Of a DNA stretch of 22,814 nt, positions 1-8,189 are shown in pieces. Each line of letters opens with the position of its first letter. The first letter of the stretch is position 1. This DNA comes from an uncultured Eubacterium sp. (GTDB taxonomy: Bacteria; Bacillota; Clostridia; Lachnospirales; CAG-274), in assembly GCA_900545305.1 (NCBI GenBank), contig UQYD01000031.1, forward strand, positions 1 to 22,814, read 5' to 3'. A program made the position numbers and the translations under genes. The notes under the pieces are model-generated. The model was not told the origin of the DNA. It made no database searches and worked only from the letters and a program-made list of their open reading frames with translations.

Positions 1-454
1 CTGTAAGTATCTTTTTCCTATTTACTCCACCTGTATTTTCTTTAAACTCTCGTTTATTGAACTCCTTAGATACTGTATTTCTCTTTTCAGTGTTTACTTT
101 AATACCCATATTATCATTATTTGGAGTTACAATTTCTTCAATAATGCCACTAGTGTCACTTACCACAAGTAACCCGACCCCTAATAATTTAACCAGTTTA
201 AGCATCTGCTTAGTTTTCTTTTCTCTAAAATTCTTAGGTCTAAAAATAACAGCATACACATAGGGAGTAATATTTTTTCTTTCCATAAGTTGATAAACTA
301 ATGAAATATTAAAAGTTTTTTTCAGCTCAGCCACTACAACAATGTCATTTTTAACTGCTACCAAATCACAATTCTTAACTTCACCATCTACTGAAAACCC
401 TTGTTTTTCAAAATAAAGCCTTGTTGGCAAGAAAAGCTCTTTTTCGGCTTTCAT
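1..454 (-). CDS. DUF2161-type PD-(D/E)XK nuclease-like protein, C-terminus cut by window edge
   Basis: About 151 residues are visible, reading from an ATG at 454-452 and open through base 1, so the 3' end is missing. The protein begins MKAEKELFLPTRLYFEKQGF. It carries D30 and E43-L-K45 (in VVVAELKKTF), the layout of a PD-(D/E)XK core. Near the edge comes a segment like FKENTGGVNRKKILT, which matches what I recall of DUF2161 family proteins (EVKxCDLVAV, then ELK, then a late NTGG stretch). The family is annotated only as putative PD-(D/E)XK phosphodiesterases, so substrate and role are unknown. The ATG overlaps the pepP stop codon (TGATG), so the two are translationally coupled and probably share the pepP promoter. 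No membrane segment or signal peptide is visible. The family call is from memory of the motif pattern. That the gene is real is well supported by the long frame and coupling. Confidence 0.8.
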   Translation of the reverse strand, partial: MKAEKELFLPTRLYFEKQGFSVDGEVKNCDLVAVKNDIVVVAELKKTFNISLVYQLMERKNITPYVYAVIFRPKNFREKKTKQMLKLVKLLGVGLLVVSDTSGIIEEIVTPNNDNMGIKVNTEKRNTVSKEFNKREFKENTGGVNRKKILT

Positions 455-1686
455 CATTTCATAAAGTCCTCAATATCTTCTACAGTTTTTATAATATCCT
501 TTGATAAAACCCTGCAACCATTATCCTCAATGAGAATATTATCTTCAATTCTGATTCCTATACCTTCTTCAGCTATATACAATCCCGGCTCAACTGTCAT
601 AACCATACCGGATTTTAACAATCCTTCGTTATGTCTTCCAACATCATGAGTTTCAAGTCCTAGCAAATGGCTTACACCATGATAATAATATTTGCTTACT
701 TCTTCATCATTTGAAATAAGCCCTATTTTTGACAATGCCTTAGCATAGTAATCTTTCAAAATACAGTTTAATGACTTAAATTCAATACCTGCCTTTGCTC
801 TATCAATTACAATCTGCTGACCCTCTAATACTATATTATAAATTGTCTTTTGTCTATCCGTAAACTTACCATTTACAGGGAATGTTCTGGAAATATCTCC
901 GTTATAATATTCATACTGAGCACCAACATCAAATAAAATTAAGTCGCCATCTTCTGTTTTTGAATTATTATCTGAATAATGCAAAACGGTAGCATTCTTT
1001 CCAGAAGCTGCAATAGTCTTAAAAGCAAAATCCTTCACACCATGCTGTTTTAAAGCAAAATCAAAGTAAGATTCTATTTGATACTCCATCATGCCAGCCC
1101 TAGAGTTTCTCATCATATTGTAAATACCATCTTTTGTAATATCAATAGCCTTTACAATATTTTCTACTTCCCAAGCCTCTTTAACCATACGGAAATCAGC
1201 CATTATATTAAACAGATTTTCTATTGTGACATAATTATATTTATTTTTAATTTCATTAGCAAAATTAATAGCCGGTGTATTAGCATAAAAATCTCTGTTT
1301 TCTAAATCTAAATATAATTTTTGTATTCTCTTATTAAATATAATAGAGCTAATATTTTCCTCAAATTCATCTAAATATATTACCTGCTGAATATCTGAAA
1401 TTTGTCTCACTTCGTCAGGCAACATCACTGCTCCTACCCACTTAGCTTTGATTTCATCAAATCTTTCAACAGCAATATATTCTTCTACATCTCCATTAAA
1501 CTTATATACAAAATATATCATCTTAGGTCTATCAAGGCCTGTTAAGTAGTAAAAATTCCTGTTAGGCGTAAAGGGAAAATATTCATCACCTAATTTTTGT
1601 ATAGTATTTCCACTAAAAACTACTGCCATTTGATTATCTTCTAAGATATTTTTTAATTTACTTCTATTTATAGAAAAATTATTCAT
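454..1686 (-). CDS. pepP: Xaa-Pro aminopeptidase (aminopeptidase P, M24B family)
   Basis: A 410-residue cytosolic metallopeptidase that removes the N-terminal residue from peptides with proline at position 2. An AMP_N (creatinase-like) N-terminal domain covers about residues 1-130, followed by the pita-bread M24 catalytic domain. All five dimetal ligands expected from E. coli PepP can be placed: D253 (LFDVGAQ), D264 (NGDISRTF), H340 (HGVSHLLGLETHDVG), E366 (TVEPGLYI) and E381 (GIRIEDN). H236 and H347 match the proton-shuttle and substrate histidines of the family. Length is normal for the PepP branch. The ATG has an AGGAGTG site about 9 bases upstream. A good promoter lies directly before it, and its stop codon overlaps the start of the DUF2161 gene, so the two form a small operon. 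Nothing appears degraded. Confidence 0.95.
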   Translation of the reverse strand: MNNFSINRSKLKNILEDNQMAVVFSGNTIQKLGDEYFPFTPNRNFYYLTGLDRPKMIYFVYKFNGDVEEYIAVERFDEIKAKWVGAVMLPDEVRQISDIQQVIYLDEFEENISSIIFNKRIQKLYLDLENRDFYANTPAINFANEIKNKYNYVTIENLFNIMADFRMVKEAWEVENIVKAIDITKDGIYNMMRNSRAGMMEYQIESYFDFALKQHGVKDFAFKTIAASGKNATVLHYSDNNSKTEDGDLILFDVGAQYEYYNGDISRTFPVNGKFTDRQKTIYNIVLEGQQIVIDRAKAGIEFKSLNCILKDYYAKALSKIGLISNDEEVSKYYYHGVSHLLGLETHDVGRHNEGLLKSGMVMTVEPGLYIAEEGIGIRIEDNILIEDNGCRVLSKDIIKTVEDIEDFMK

Positions 1687-1712
1687 AAGTTTATCACTCC
1701 TAAACTCCCTAT

Positions 1713-1741
1713 ATTATAAACTTAATTAGAGTTTTTTGCAA
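1713..1741 (-). promoter_or_regulatory. Sigma-A promoter of pepP
   Basis: On the minus strand a -35 TTGCAA (1741-1736), a 17-base spacer and a perfect -10 TATAAT (1718-1713) stand about 27 bases before the pepP ATG. This shows that pepP and the DUF2161 gene are transcribed separately from the ptsI unit. Read from sequence only; no operator is apparent. Confidence 0.75.
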
Positions 1742-1747
1742 TATAAA

Positions 1748-1948
1748 CTAATCCAAAAAGCTATTAATTACCTCTATTATCTTAAATTTTAAAACATATT
1801 TTTTATCATCTACTTTTTCTGTTGAAATTTTTCCATTATCACAATGTATAGCTGGTAAAAGCATATAAAAATTTTTACTAACTTCTGTAGAATATACATT
1901 TTTAGCTAATAACATAACTGCCAATAGAGTAAATAGAACTTTCTTCAT
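1748..1948 (-). CDS. Small predicted secreted peptide of unknown function (66 aa)
   Basis: The chosen start is the ATG at 1948, preceded by AGAGGTGATT; the frame stays open 16 codons further upstream but with no ribosome site there. The product begins MKKVLFTLLAVMLLAKNVYS: two lysines, a 12-14 residue hydrophobic run and a small-residue end, a classic Sec signal peptide with likely cleavage near residue 20. The remaining 45 or so residues are polar, with a single cysteine (HCDNG) and a KKYVLKFKIIEVINSFLD tail. I do not recognise a family. The gene starts 31 bases after the ptsI terminator hairpin and ends just before the pepP promoter, so it has little room for its own promoter and may depend on readthrough. 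Short length makes the call moderate; the ribosome site and signal peptide argue that it is real. Confidence 0.6.
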   Translation of the reverse strand: MKKVLFTLLAVMLLAKNVYSTEVSKNFYMLLPAIHCDNGKISTEKVDDKKYVLKFKIIEVINSFLD

Positions 1949-1978
1949 ATAATCACCTCTACAGTAATTATTGACAAC

Positions 1979-2009
1979 AAAAAAAGTCCTAAACAAAAAT
2001 TTTAGGACT
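1979..2009 (-). terminator. Rho-independent terminator of the gatCAB-fruK-ptsHI unit
   Basis: On the minus strand the stem AGTCCTAAA / TTTAGGACT (9 perfect pairs, 7-base loop) is followed by seven U residues (1985-1979). The hairpin overlaps the ptsI stop codon at 2004-2002. Its stem resembles that of the T-box terminator at 8196-8223 (both contain GTCCTAAA), although the two lie at opposite ends of the unit. Confidence 0.85.
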
Positions 2010-3669
2010 CATTTATTAATCTATCTACTTCCTCAGCTGTTGTACAATCAAAAATTTCTTGAACTTTAATGGCCTTATTTACATCAATAGTCTGACAAAC
2101 AGCTTTCTTAGCCTTTAATACTAAAGACGGACTGACACTAAAAATAGTAAAGCCAAAAGAAAGCCAAATTGGAATAAGATTTGGATTAGATGCTACCTCA
2201 CCACAAAGAGCAACGGGTTTATTTTGTTTGTGTGCTTGTTTTATTACGTAATAAATACACCTTAGTACAGAAGGTGGTAACAATGAAGATTCCATTTTAC
2301 CACTGTATCTATCGCTTACTAAAAGGGAATGTATTAAATCATTTGTTCCTACACTAAAAAAATTAACTTCTTTAGCAAGTAAATCCATAATAAAAACCGT
2401 TGCCGGTGTCTCTATCATAGCACCAATTTCTATATTCTTATTTACTGGAAATCCCTTTAATGTCAATTCATCCATTAACGTTCTTATTATTGCTTTTGTT
2501 TCATATATTTCTTCTATAGATGACACAAAAGGTAATAATATTTTTATATTAGAATAAATTCCACTAACTCTCAGTATAGCTCTTAATTGATTTTTAAAAA
2601 TATCAATATGATTTAAGCAATATCTAATACCTCTATCATTACTAACAATTTCATTACAATCAAGCCAGTCTATTTCCTTATCTCCACCAATATCAAATAC
2701 TCTAATAGATATATCTTTGCCTTTCACAGCTGATGCGACTTTTACATACATATCATACTGTTCTGCCTCTGTAGGTATATGTCCACACCCCATAAACAAG
2801 CACTCTGTTCTACAAATACCTACACCATTAATATTTAGCAACCCTGCATTTTTTATATCTATTTCAGAAGAAACATTTGCCATAAAGCGAATATTTTTTC
2901 CGTCATATGTAGCTTTTTTATCTACGTATTCTCTTAATTTTGATTTTTCAATATATATTTGTTTCTTTATATTACAATATTCATTTATTTGTTCTTCTGT
3001 AGGGTTTTGTATAACCTTACCCTTGCCACCGTCAATAATCAAAGACTGTCCATCTACTATTTCATCAAATCCGCTAACATTTATAACCATTGGTATCTCC
3101 AATGCTTTTGCAATAATAACGGAATGACTGTATTCCCCACATTTTTCTACAACTATGCCCTCTATTTTCTTATTACCTAAACTAATAAGCATTGATGGAG
3201 TAATTTCTTTCACAACAAGAATAGAATTTTCAGACAAATTAGATAAATCATAGTATTTTCTATCTTGTAATTCACAAATCAAACGAGTAGATATATCCAA
3301 CATATCTACACTTTTCTGTGCCATACAGCTATCTTCAAAAGATATAAACATTTCTGAGTAAGACTTAAAAACTACCTCTACAGCAGCCTCTGCACATCTT
3401 CCATTATCTATTTCCTCATTTAACTTTTGAATTACAGCGGGGTCTTTTAAAAAGAACATATGACCAAGTAAAATGTCATTTTGTTCTTTATTTAGACTAA
3501 GATTATTTCCACTTTTAATTTTTAAAAGCAGTTTTTCAATACCCCCAGAAAGTCTACTTTTTTCTTCGTCTGGTGTACCTATATCAACAACTGTATATGT
3601 TGTTTGTACATTTTCAATAGTCTTAGCGTATCCTATCCCCACACCGTCTGATATACCATTACCAAGCAT
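2002..3669 (-). CDS. ptsI: PTS Enzyme I (phosphoenolpyruvate-protein phosphotransferase)
   Basis: Cytosolic enzyme that takes phosphate from PEP onto a histidine and passes it to HPr. The frame opens at 3720, but I choose the ATG at 3669 (MLGNGISDGVGIG, the usual EI N-terminus), 19 bases after the ptsH stop with GGAGG upstream (spacing about 12). This gives 555 residues, normal for EI. Numbering from this start: phospho-acceptor H182 in EYSHSVIIAKALEIP; PEP-site R287 (ICRTECLFM), R323 (IRVFDIGGDK), E420 (MIETPA), N443-D444 (SVGTNDL), R454 (VSDR) and catalytic C489 (LCGEV). All catalytic residues expected from E. coli EI are present. The surroundings are divergent: CGEYSH rather than GGRTSH, and EIVSNDRGIR where most EIs have ENPxLGxRxIR. 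It may be a second, dedicated EI or simply a diverged housekeeping one; the window cannot tell. Confidence 0.92.
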   Translation of the reverse strand: MLGNGISDGVGIGYAKTIENVQTTYTVVDIGTPDEEKSRLSGGIEKLLLKIKSGNNLSLNKEQNDILLGHMFFLKDPAVIQKLNEEIDNGRCAEAAVEVVFKSYSEMFISFEDSCMAQKSVDMLDISTRLICELQDRKYYDLSNLSENSILVVKEITPSMLISLGNKKIEGIVVEKCGEYSHSVIIAKALEIPMVINVSGFDEIVDGQSLIIDGGKGKVIQNPTEEQINEYCNIKKQIYIEKSKLREYVDKKATYDGKNIRFMANVSSEIDIKNAGLLNINGVGICRTECLFMGCGHIPTEAEQYDMYVKVASAVKGKDISIRVFDIGGDKEIDWLDCNEIVSNDRGIRYCLNHIDIFKNQLRAILRVSGIYSNIKILLPFVSSIEEIYETKAIIRTLMDELTLKGFPVNKNIEIGAMIETPATVFIMDLLAKEVNFFSVGTNDLIHSLLVSDRYSGKMESSLLPPSVLRCIYYVIKQAHKQNKPVALCGEVASNPNLIPIWLSFGFTIFSVSPSLVLKAKKAVCQTIDVNKAIKVQEIFDCTTAEEVDRLINES

Positions 3670-3688
3670 TAGTATATTATGCCTCCGA

Positions 3689-3961
3689 TTACTTTTCATC
3701 ACTAGCAAAGTTATTTTCAATAAGTTTTATTTCTGCATCAAGCATAGCCTGTTCATCAGGACCATCACATTGTATTTCAATAGTGTCACCTGTACGAATA
3801 CAAGCACTCATAATATTCATAATGCTCTTACCATTTATTTTCTTATCCTTAAATAGTATGTAAATACTACTTTCAAATGTTGTTGCTACATACACAAACT
3901 CACTTGCTGGTCGCATATGCATACCCGTAGGGTTTTTTAAAGTAATTTTAGCCGAAACCAT
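3689..3961 (-). CDS. ptsH: HPr phosphocarrier protein
   Basis: A 90-residue PTS phosphocarrier. The active histidine is H15 in TGMHMRPAS (usual form GLHARPA), and the Firmicute regulatory serine is present at S46 in GKSIMNIMS, the site phosphorylated by HPr kinase when glycolytic intermediates are plentiful. Both residues fall at their standard numbers. The C-terminus has a few extra charged residues (ASDEK). The start ATG has GGAGGATAAT in front. It lies 38 bases after fruK and 19 bases before the ptsI start, so the three form a tight cluster. Met after the active histidine (HMRPA rather than HARPA) is less common and suggests a specialised branch, but the protein should be phosphorylatable by the neighbouring EI. 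Membrane EII components are not in this window. Confidence 0.93.
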   Translation of the reverse strand: MVSAKITLKNPTGMHMRPASEFVYVATTFESSIYILFKDKKINGKSIMNIMSACIRTGDTIEIQCDGPDEQAMLDAEIKLIENNFASDEK

Positions 3962-3999
3962 ATTATCCTCCTATATATTATTCATATTCTTATACAAAC

Positions 4000-4905
4000 T
4001 TAATTAACTATTAAGCCTAATTTTCTTAAATCATTTTTATCTGCCAAGCCTTCTTTAAAAGCAGAGGCACTAGAAACTGCAACAGAAAAATCAAAAGCCT
4101 TTTTAGCATCATTGGTTTTTATATATTCATATATAAAACCTGCAACCATACTATCTCCACAGCCTATTGTATTTACAACATTTCCACTATAAGGTTCTTT
4201 TTCATAAAACTTTCCAGTATTATCAAGAAAAACAGCCTTATCAGAGCCCTTTGACAACAATATATTTTTAGCTCCACAACCCTGCATTTTAATCATAGCT
4301 TGACTAACATCAAAATCTGTTTTTAATTCAATATTTGCAAATTGTTCTAGTTCCTTTAAATTAGGCTTCACTAAAAAAGGTTCTAATTTTAAAACTGATT
4401 TCAATAAATCTCCAGAACAATCTACTACAATATTATCGCATACCGTTTTTATTTTTTCTACCAAATAATTGTAAAGATTTATAGAACATTTTTTTGATAT
4501 ATTTCCAGAAATAACAACATAGTCATCTGCACTAAGTCCATTAAACTTATTCACCAAATTATCTACGTCATTTTCATCTACAAATATTCCATCAGCATTA
4601 ATTTCTGTTTCATTATTGGCAGATATTTTCACATTAATCCTTGTATTCTGATTTTCAATAAAAATCATATCATTATTAATATTATTTTCATTAAGTAAAT
4701 CAACCAGTTTCTTCCCTGTAAATCCACCTACAAATCCTAATGCAATATTATTTAAGCCAAGGTTAGTAAGTACCTGTGATACATTTATACCTTTACCACC
4801 TGCCTTAAAAAATTCAACTGCCGACCTGTTTAATTGGCCGACAGTTAAATTATCAAGTGAAACAAAATAATCAATAGATGGATTAAATGTTATTGTATAT
4901 ATCAT
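4000..4905 (-). CDS. fruK: 1-phosphofructokinase (PfkB family)
   Basis: ATP-dependent sugar-phosphate kinase, 301 residues, probably converting fructose 1-phosphate to fructose 1,6-bisphosphate. The start is the ATG at 4905, 5 bases after AGGTGA; a GTG nine bases earlier has no ribosome site of its own. FruK signatures run in order: MIYTITFNPSIDYFV, AGGKGINVS (about 35-43), GFTGKKL, TRINVKI (88-94), ETEINADG, FLVKPNLKELE, and the anion-hole/catalytic motif NTIGCGDSMVAGF with base D251. GCGD replaces the more usual GAGD. A tagatose-6-phosphate or related kinase is the main alternative, but the TRINVKI and ETEIN motifs favour 1-phosphofructokinase. It follows gatB by 37 bases with no terminator between, and precedes ptsH. 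No EII-fructose gene is adjacent, unlike the usual fru operon. Confidence 0.87.
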   Translation of the reverse strand: MIYTITFNPSIDYFVSLDNLTVGQLNRSAVEFFKAGGKGINVSQVLTNLGLNNIALGFVGGFTGKKLVDLLNENNINNDMIFIENQNTRINVKISANNETEINADGIFVDENDVDNLVNKFNGLSADDYVVISGNISKKCSINLYNYLVEKIKTVCDNIVVDCSGDLLKSVLKLEPFLVKPNLKELEQFANIELKTDFDVSQAMIKMQGCGAKNILLSKGSDKAVFLDNTGKFYEKEPYSGNVVNTIGCGDSMVAGFIYEYIKTNDAKKAFDFSVAVSSASAFKEGLADKNDLRKLGLIVN

Positions 4906-4942
4906 CTTACTCACCTAAAAAAAATATATTTTGTTTTATAAA

Positions 4943-6376
4943 TTATAATTTTGCTAATTTTTCATCTAAAATCTGATTTACAGTCTGAGGGTTAGCTTTA
5001 CCCTTTAATGCCTTCATTGTCTGACCAACAAGGAAGCCCTTAGCTTTAGCCTTACCACTCTTAAAGTCTTCAATACTCTTTGGATTATTAGCAATAACTT
5101 CATCAATAGTCTTTTCTACTAAAGAATCATCATTAAGCATCATAAGTCCCTTTTCTGTTACATAACTTACAGGCTCAACATTATTCTTGAACATTTCTTC
5201 AAATACTTCTTTAGCAACACTTCTATTAATCTTATTGCCCTTAATAAGACCAATTAAATCTGCAATCTTCTTTGGTTCCATTGTTAAATCTTCAGCTAAA
5301 GTTGAAGTTTCACTCATAAGACGCATAAGTTCACCCATAATAAGGTTTGAAACTTCTTTAGGTTCGCCACAAAGTTCAGTAGCATCTTCAAACAAGCGAG
5401 AAATTTCTCTAGCAGAAGTAAGAATTGAAGCATCATAATCTGTAAGACCAAATTCTTCAACATATCTTGCTCTTTTAGCCTCTGGAAGTTCTGGCATATT
5501 TTCTTTTGCGTCATTAATCCATTCTTCGCTTATTTCAATAGGTAACAAGTCTGGTTCTGGGAAGTATCTATAATCCTGAGCATTTTCCTTGCTTCTCATA
5601 GCATAGCTTTCGCCCTTATTGTCATCCCATCTTCTTGTTTCCTGCATAACTTCTTTGCCAGCATCAAGAATATCCATCTGTCTTTCAGCCTCATACTTAA
5701 TAGCTCTCTGAATAGCCTTAAATGAATTCATATTCTTCATTTCTGTACGAGTACCAAATTCTTCCTGACCTACAGGTCTAATAGAAAGGTTTACGTCTGC
5801 TCTCATTGAACCTTCCTGCATCTTACAGTCAGATACACCTAAGAACATAAGAATATCTCTAAGTTTGTTTAAGTAAGCAAGAACTTCTTCAGCACTTCTA
5901 AAATCTGGTTCAGAAACAATTTCCAAAAGAGGTACACCACATCTGTTATAATCAACTAACGTACAATCATCCCATGGGTCATGAACAAGTTTACCGGCAT
6001 CTTCTTCCATATGGATTTCGTGAATACCAATATTCTTCTTTACACCATCTACGTCAATTTCTACTTTACCATTTTGACAAATTGGGAAGTAAAGCTGACT
6101 TACCTGATAAGCCTTTGGAAGGTCAGGATAGAAGTAATTCTTTCTATCAAATCTATTTTTTCTTGTAATATCACAATTAAGAGCTAAGCCAGCCTTTACA
6201 GCATACTCAACTACTTTCTTATTCATAACAGGTAATACCCCAGGCATACCTGAACAAACTGGGCAAACATGAGTATTAGGTTCGCCACCAAATTCAGTAG
6301 AACAACCACAGAAAATCTTTGACTTTGTAGCAAGTTCTACATGCACTTCAAGACCCATTACTATTTCGTAATTCAT
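4943..6376 (-). CDS. gatB: Asp/Glu-tRNA amidotransferase subunit B
   Basis: A 477-residue subunit of GatCAB, which amidates misacylated Asp-tRNA(Asn) and/or Glu-tRNA(Gln). GatB binds the tRNA and phosphorylates the acyl group. Seen here: the N-terminal signature YEIVMGLEVHVEL, the zinc site C23, C25, C38, C41 (FCGCS, HVCPVCSGMPG), the central LPKAYQVSQ and DYNRCGVPLLEIVSEPD stretches, and a C-terminal helical plus YqeY-like tail from about residue 330 ending LVGQTMKALKGKANPQ. Length is standard. Its ATG overlaps the gatA stop by one base (TAATG), with AAAGGAGG inside the end of gatA, so coupling is strong. Under the shared T-box, expression should rise when asparaginyl-tRNA is scarce. Confidence 0.97.
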   Translation of the reverse strand: MNYEIVMGLEVHVELATKSKIFCGCSTEFGGEPNTHVCPVCSGMPGVLPVMNKKVVEYAVKAGLALNCDITRKNRFDRKNYFYPDLPKAYQVSQLYFPICQNGKVEIDVDGVKKNIGIHEIHMEEDAGKLVHDPWDDCTLVDYNRCGVPLLEIVSEPDFRSAEEVLAYLNKLRDILMFLGVSDCKMQEGSMRADVNLSIRPVGQEEFGTRTEMKNMNSFKAIQRAIKYEAERQMDILDAGKEVMQETRRWDDNKGESYAMRSKENAQDYRYFPEPDLLPIEISEEWINDAKENMPELPEAKRARYVEEFGLTDYDASILTSAREISRLFEDATELCGEPKEVSNLIMGELMRLMSETSTLAEDLTMEPKKIADLIGLIKGNKINRSVAKEVFEEMFKNNVEPVSYVTEKGLMMLNDDSLVEKTIDEVIANNPKSIEDFKSGKAKAKGFLVGQTMKALKGKANPQTVNQILDEKLAKL

Positions 6377-7839
6377 TATGCTCTACCTCCTTTTTTAGTG
6401 TGAAAATCTGTTTCTTTCTGGAAAGCATATGCAACCTTAACAAGCTTGTCTTCTGTAAATGTATCGCCAATTAACTGCATACCAACAGGCATACCATTTG
6501 CACCAAAGCCACAAGGAACTGTAACACCTGGAAGACCTGCAAGGTTTACAGAAACAGTATAAATATCACCTAAATACATTTTAAGAGGGTCTGAGCTATT
6601 TTCTCCAATTTTATAAGCTACAGTAGGTGCAACAGGAGAAAGAATCATATCATATTTTTCAAAAGCATCAGCAAAACTATTCTTTATAAGTCTTCTTACC
6701 TGTAAACCCTTCTTATAGTAAGCATCATAGTAACCAGAGCTAAGTACGAAAGAACCGAGCATAATTCTACGCTTTACTTCCATACCAAAGCCTTCACTTC
6801 TTGAATTATAGAAAACATCAAGAAGGTTATCACCATTAGGGCTTCTATAACCATACTTAATACCGTCGTATCTTGAAAGATTTGAACTGGCTTCTGCACA
6901 AGCAACAACATAGTAAGTTGGAATAGCATAGTCAACAACCGGCATTTCAAATTCTTCTAAAGTTGCTCCAAGTTTTTCAAGAGTCTTAGCAGCCTCTAAA
7001 ACAGGAATTTTAACATCTTCGTCAAGACCGTCTCCAAAATAATTTTTAGGAATACCAATCTTCATTCCTGAAATATCACCATCAAAACATTTTGAAAAGT
7101 CTAACACTTTACCCTTAATAGAAGTAGAGTCCTTTGCATCGTGTCCTGAAATAGTTTCTAAAACTGTAGCACAGTCCTTTATATCTCTACCAATAGGTCC
7201 AATCTGGTCAAGAGATGATGCAAATGCAACAAGACCATAACGAGAAACTGCACCATAAGTTGGCTTAATACCAGATACACCACAGAAAGAACAAGGCTGT
7301 CTGATAGAACCACCTGTATCAGAACCAAGAGTGTATACAGCTTCATCTGCTGCAACAGCTGCTGCTGAACCACCTGAAGAACCACCTGGTACTCTTTCTA
7401 AGTCCCAAGGATTTCTTGTTGGTCCAAAATGAGAAGTTTCAGTAGAACCACCCATAGCAAACTCGTCCATATTTAACTTACCAAGAACAACAGCACCTGC
7501 GTCCTGTAATTTTTCTACAACAGTAGCATTATAAGGTGGCACAAAGTTTTCAAGCATTTTAGAACCACAGCTTGTAGTTAAACCTTTTGTACAAATATTG
7601 TCCTTAATACCCATAGGTACGCCAGCAAGAGGAGAAGTAAGCTCTCCTGATTCAATTTTAGCCTGTACTTCAGCTGCATTCTTCATTGCTGATTCTTCAA
7701 AAACATTTGTAAAGGCATTAATATTACTTTCTTTAGCCTTTATTGTATCAAGCATAGACTTAGTAACTTCTTCAGCACTTGTCTTTTTATCTTTTATCAT
7801 CTGCCCTATTTCAAGAGCTGTCATATTATTAAAATCCAC
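6376..7839 (-). CDS. gatA: Asp/Glu-tRNA amidotransferase subunit A (amidase)
   Basis: Glutaminase subunit of GatCAB, 487 residues, amidase-signature family. It frees ammonia from glutamine (or asparagine) for transfer to the tRNA-bound acyl group. The Ser-cisSer-Lys triad is complete: K79 (GVPMGIKDN), S154 (PGGSSGGSA) and S178 (GSDTGGSIRQP), the same numbers as in S. aureus GatA. I accept a GTG start at 7839 because GGAGG sits 7 bases before it; the first ATG is five codons further in and badly spaced. gatC ends 12 bases upstream, and the gatA stop overlaps the gatB start, giving the standard gatC-gatA-gatB order. Confidence 0.97.
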   Translation of the reverse strand: MDFNNMTALEIGQMIKDKKTSAEEVTKSMLDTIKAKESNINAFTNVFEESAMKNAAEVQAKIESGELTSPLAGVPMGIKDNICTKGLTTSCGSKMLENFVPPYNATVVEKLQDAGAVVLGKLNMDEFAMGGSTETSHFGPTRNPWDLERVPGGSSGGSAAAVAADEAVYTLGSDTGGSIRQPCSFCGVSGIKPTYGAVSRYGLVAFASSLDQIGPIGRDIKDCATVLETISGHDAKDSTSIKGKVLDFSKCFDGDISGMKIGIPKNYFGDGLDEDVKIPVLEAAKTLEKLGATLEEFEMPVVDYAIPTYYVVACAEASSNLSRYDGIKYGYRSPNGDNLLDVFYNSRSEGFGMEVKRRIMLGSFVLSSGYYDAYYKKGLQVRRLIKNSFADAFEKYDMILSPVAPTVAYKIGENSSDPLKMYLGDIYTVSVNLAGLPGVTVPCGFGANGMPVGMQLIGDTFTEDKLVKVAYAFQKETDFHTKKGGRA

Positions 7840-7851
7840 GTCTTATCCTCC

Positions 7852-8139
7852 TTATTCAACAGTCTGAGGAACTTTAAAGCAGCCATCTTTCTGTTCAGGT
7901 GCATTTGCAAGTAATGCTTCTCTGTTTTCTGTATTAACTGCTTCGTCTTCTCTAAAATTATTTGTAAAACTAAATGGATGTGACATTTCTTCTACACCTG
8001 TAGTATCAAGTTCATTTAACATATCCACGTAATTTAAAATCTTACCAAGTTCTTCCTTTGATTTTTCCTTTTCTTCTTCTGTAAGATGAAGTCTTGATAA
8101 ATCTTCTAAGTATTGAATAAGTTTATCATCAATAACCAT
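7852..8139 (-). CDS. gatC: Asp/Glu-tRNA amidotransferase subunit C
   Basis: Small scaffold subunit of GatCAB, 95 residues, which wraps round GatA and GatB to hold the complex together. The sequence shows the family pattern: an N-terminal helix with LEDLSRLHLTEEEKEK, then ILNYVDMLNELDTTGVEE, and the C-terminal FREDEAV and FKVPQTVE ending. The frame is open far upstream to 8310, but that part is T-box leader RNA. The start at 8139 is chosen because AAGGAGG lies 9 bases ahead of this ATG and GatC proteins normally begin here. It is the first gene after the T-box terminator at 8190-8223. Confidence 0.95.
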   Translation of the reverse strand: MVIDDKLIQYLEDLSRLHLTEEEKEKSKEELGKILNYVDMLNELDTTGVEEMSHPFSFTNNFREDEAVNTENREALLANAPEQKDGCFKVPQTVE

Positions 8140-8189
8140 AACAAAAATCCTCCTTGAAATTTTGGATTTAAAATAGTAGCCACGCACAC

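Noticed and set aside
2717..3127. Plus-strand 136-codon frame inside ptsI
   Set aside because: It is the complement of a well-supported gene, with no ribosome site and Ser/Ile/Phe-rich nonsense composition.
3670..3720. Longer Enzyme I start overlapping ptsH
   Set aside because: The extension has no ribosome site and lies inside HPr; GGAGG precedes the ATG at 3669, which also gives the usual EI N-terminus.
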